Source of the DNA: Paenibacillus sp. G2S3
GTDB lineage: Bacteria > Bacillota > Bacilli > Paenibacillales > Paenibacillaceae
Reading direction: 5' to 3'
Length of the DNA: 64,000 nt
NCBI RefSeq assembly: GCF_030123105.1
Contig: NZ_CP126095.1
Span: forward strand, 186,001 to 250,000
The notes beneath the pieces are model-generated. The model was not told the origin of the DNA. It saw only the letters and a program-made list of their open reading frames with translations, and searched no databases. Each line of letters starts with the position of its first letter. Position 1 is the first letter of the stretch. The position numbers were made by a program, and so were the translations under genes. Shown piece after piece: positions 63,770-64,000 of this stretch.

Positions 63770-64000
63770 TTTCGTCCGCCTCCTTCGTAGTGAACATAAC
63801 GGTTAGATAATTTCATGATTAGTGCGGTGCACAGCATAACTACGATGAGGAGCACCCATGCCAAGGCGGAGGAATAACCGGCACGATATTCTTTAAAAGC
63901 ACTGGTGTAGAGATTATAGACATAGAACCAGGTAGAGTAATTCGGACCTCCTTGAGTCATGACAAACGCTTGGGTAAAGACTTGGAAGGAATCGATCAGT
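63766..64000 (-). CDS. ABC sugar transporter permease (MalF type), 5' part outside window
   Basis: Only the C-terminal 77 residues are present. The frame stays open to the window edge (LIDSFQVFTQAFVMTQGGP is visible upstream of an internal Met), so an ATG at 63960 is not the true start. The motif is characteristic of the first permease of sugar ABC operons, and one membrane helix (about SALAWVLLIVVMLCTALIM) follows. Confidence 0.9.
   Translation of the reverse strand, partial: LIDSFQVFTQAFVMTQGGPNYSTWFYVYNLYTSAFKEYRAGYSSALAWVLLIVVMLCTALIMKLSNRYVHYEGGGRK

Overview
The window reads as chromosomal DNA of a Paenibacillus-like, endospore-forming member of the Bacillota. The basis is the order cggR-gap-pgk-tpi-gpmI-eno followed by secG, rnr, smpB and ssrA, strong AGGAGG ribosome binding sites with frequent GTG/TTG starts, S-layer-homology (SLH) anchored secreted enzymes, a PL1 pectate lyase, GH4 and GPH-type sugar genes, and an IS1182-type insertion sequence. 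The genus is inferred from these families; no rRNA or other species marker is present.

Region by region: 1-7 kb holds the central glycolytic operon, entered inside the regulator gene cggR. 7-12.4 kb holds secG and the RNA quality-control group rnr, smpB and ssrA; RNase R carries a 240-residue glycine/arginine/lysine-rich tail. 12.4-16.3 kb is accessory DNA downstream of ssrA: the last 85 bp of tmRNA are repeated about 0.76 kb further on, enclosing one small STAS-like gene, followed by two tandem BaiN/HI0933-like flavoproteins. 16.3-28.9 kb is a mixed region: a quinone-oxidoreductase-like gene with a divergent LysR regulator, a YbdG-type mechanosensitive channel, a secreted beta-helix SLH protein, a secreted pectate lyase under a cre site, a collagen-like small protein, a DMT exporter, a prolyl-4-hydroxylase-like enzyme, and an ECF sigma/anti-sigma pair.

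28.9-37.3 kb is a purine and nucleoside salvage block. A purine-base permease and guanine deaminase lie on the minus strand. Divergent from them is an operon of LacI regulator, ribokinase, GNAT, nucleoside hydrolase and a DcuC-family permease, behind a consensus SigA promoter with a palindromic operator. 37.5-39.7 kb is a sugar symporter plus ChbG-type deacetylase. 40.3-45.1 kb holds two tiny tandem ORFs and a giant YfkN-like nucleotide phosphoesterase with three SLH repeats. tRNA-Leu(CAG) and a MATE exporter follow.

46.85-48.45 kb is a complete IS1182-type element that landed in a transcription terminator and duplicated the whole hairpin (23 bp). Its transposase is split at an A AAA AAG heptamer. 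48.5-56.3 kb carries an RclA-like flavoprotein, an SDR, a two-component system beside a small secreted protein, and a DMT exporter divergent from a MocR regulator with three palindromes between them. 56.9-64 kb, all minus strand, is a probable amino-sugar or chito-oligosaccharide locus: ABC permeases, binding lipoprotein, LacI regulator, BadF-type kinase, GH4 glycosidase and NodB-type deacetylase. The last permease runs off the window.

A near-identical terminator hairpin (AAAGACACC...GGTGTCTTT) is reused at least eight times from 13 kb onward. No CRISPR array, prophage or rRNA operon was seen.
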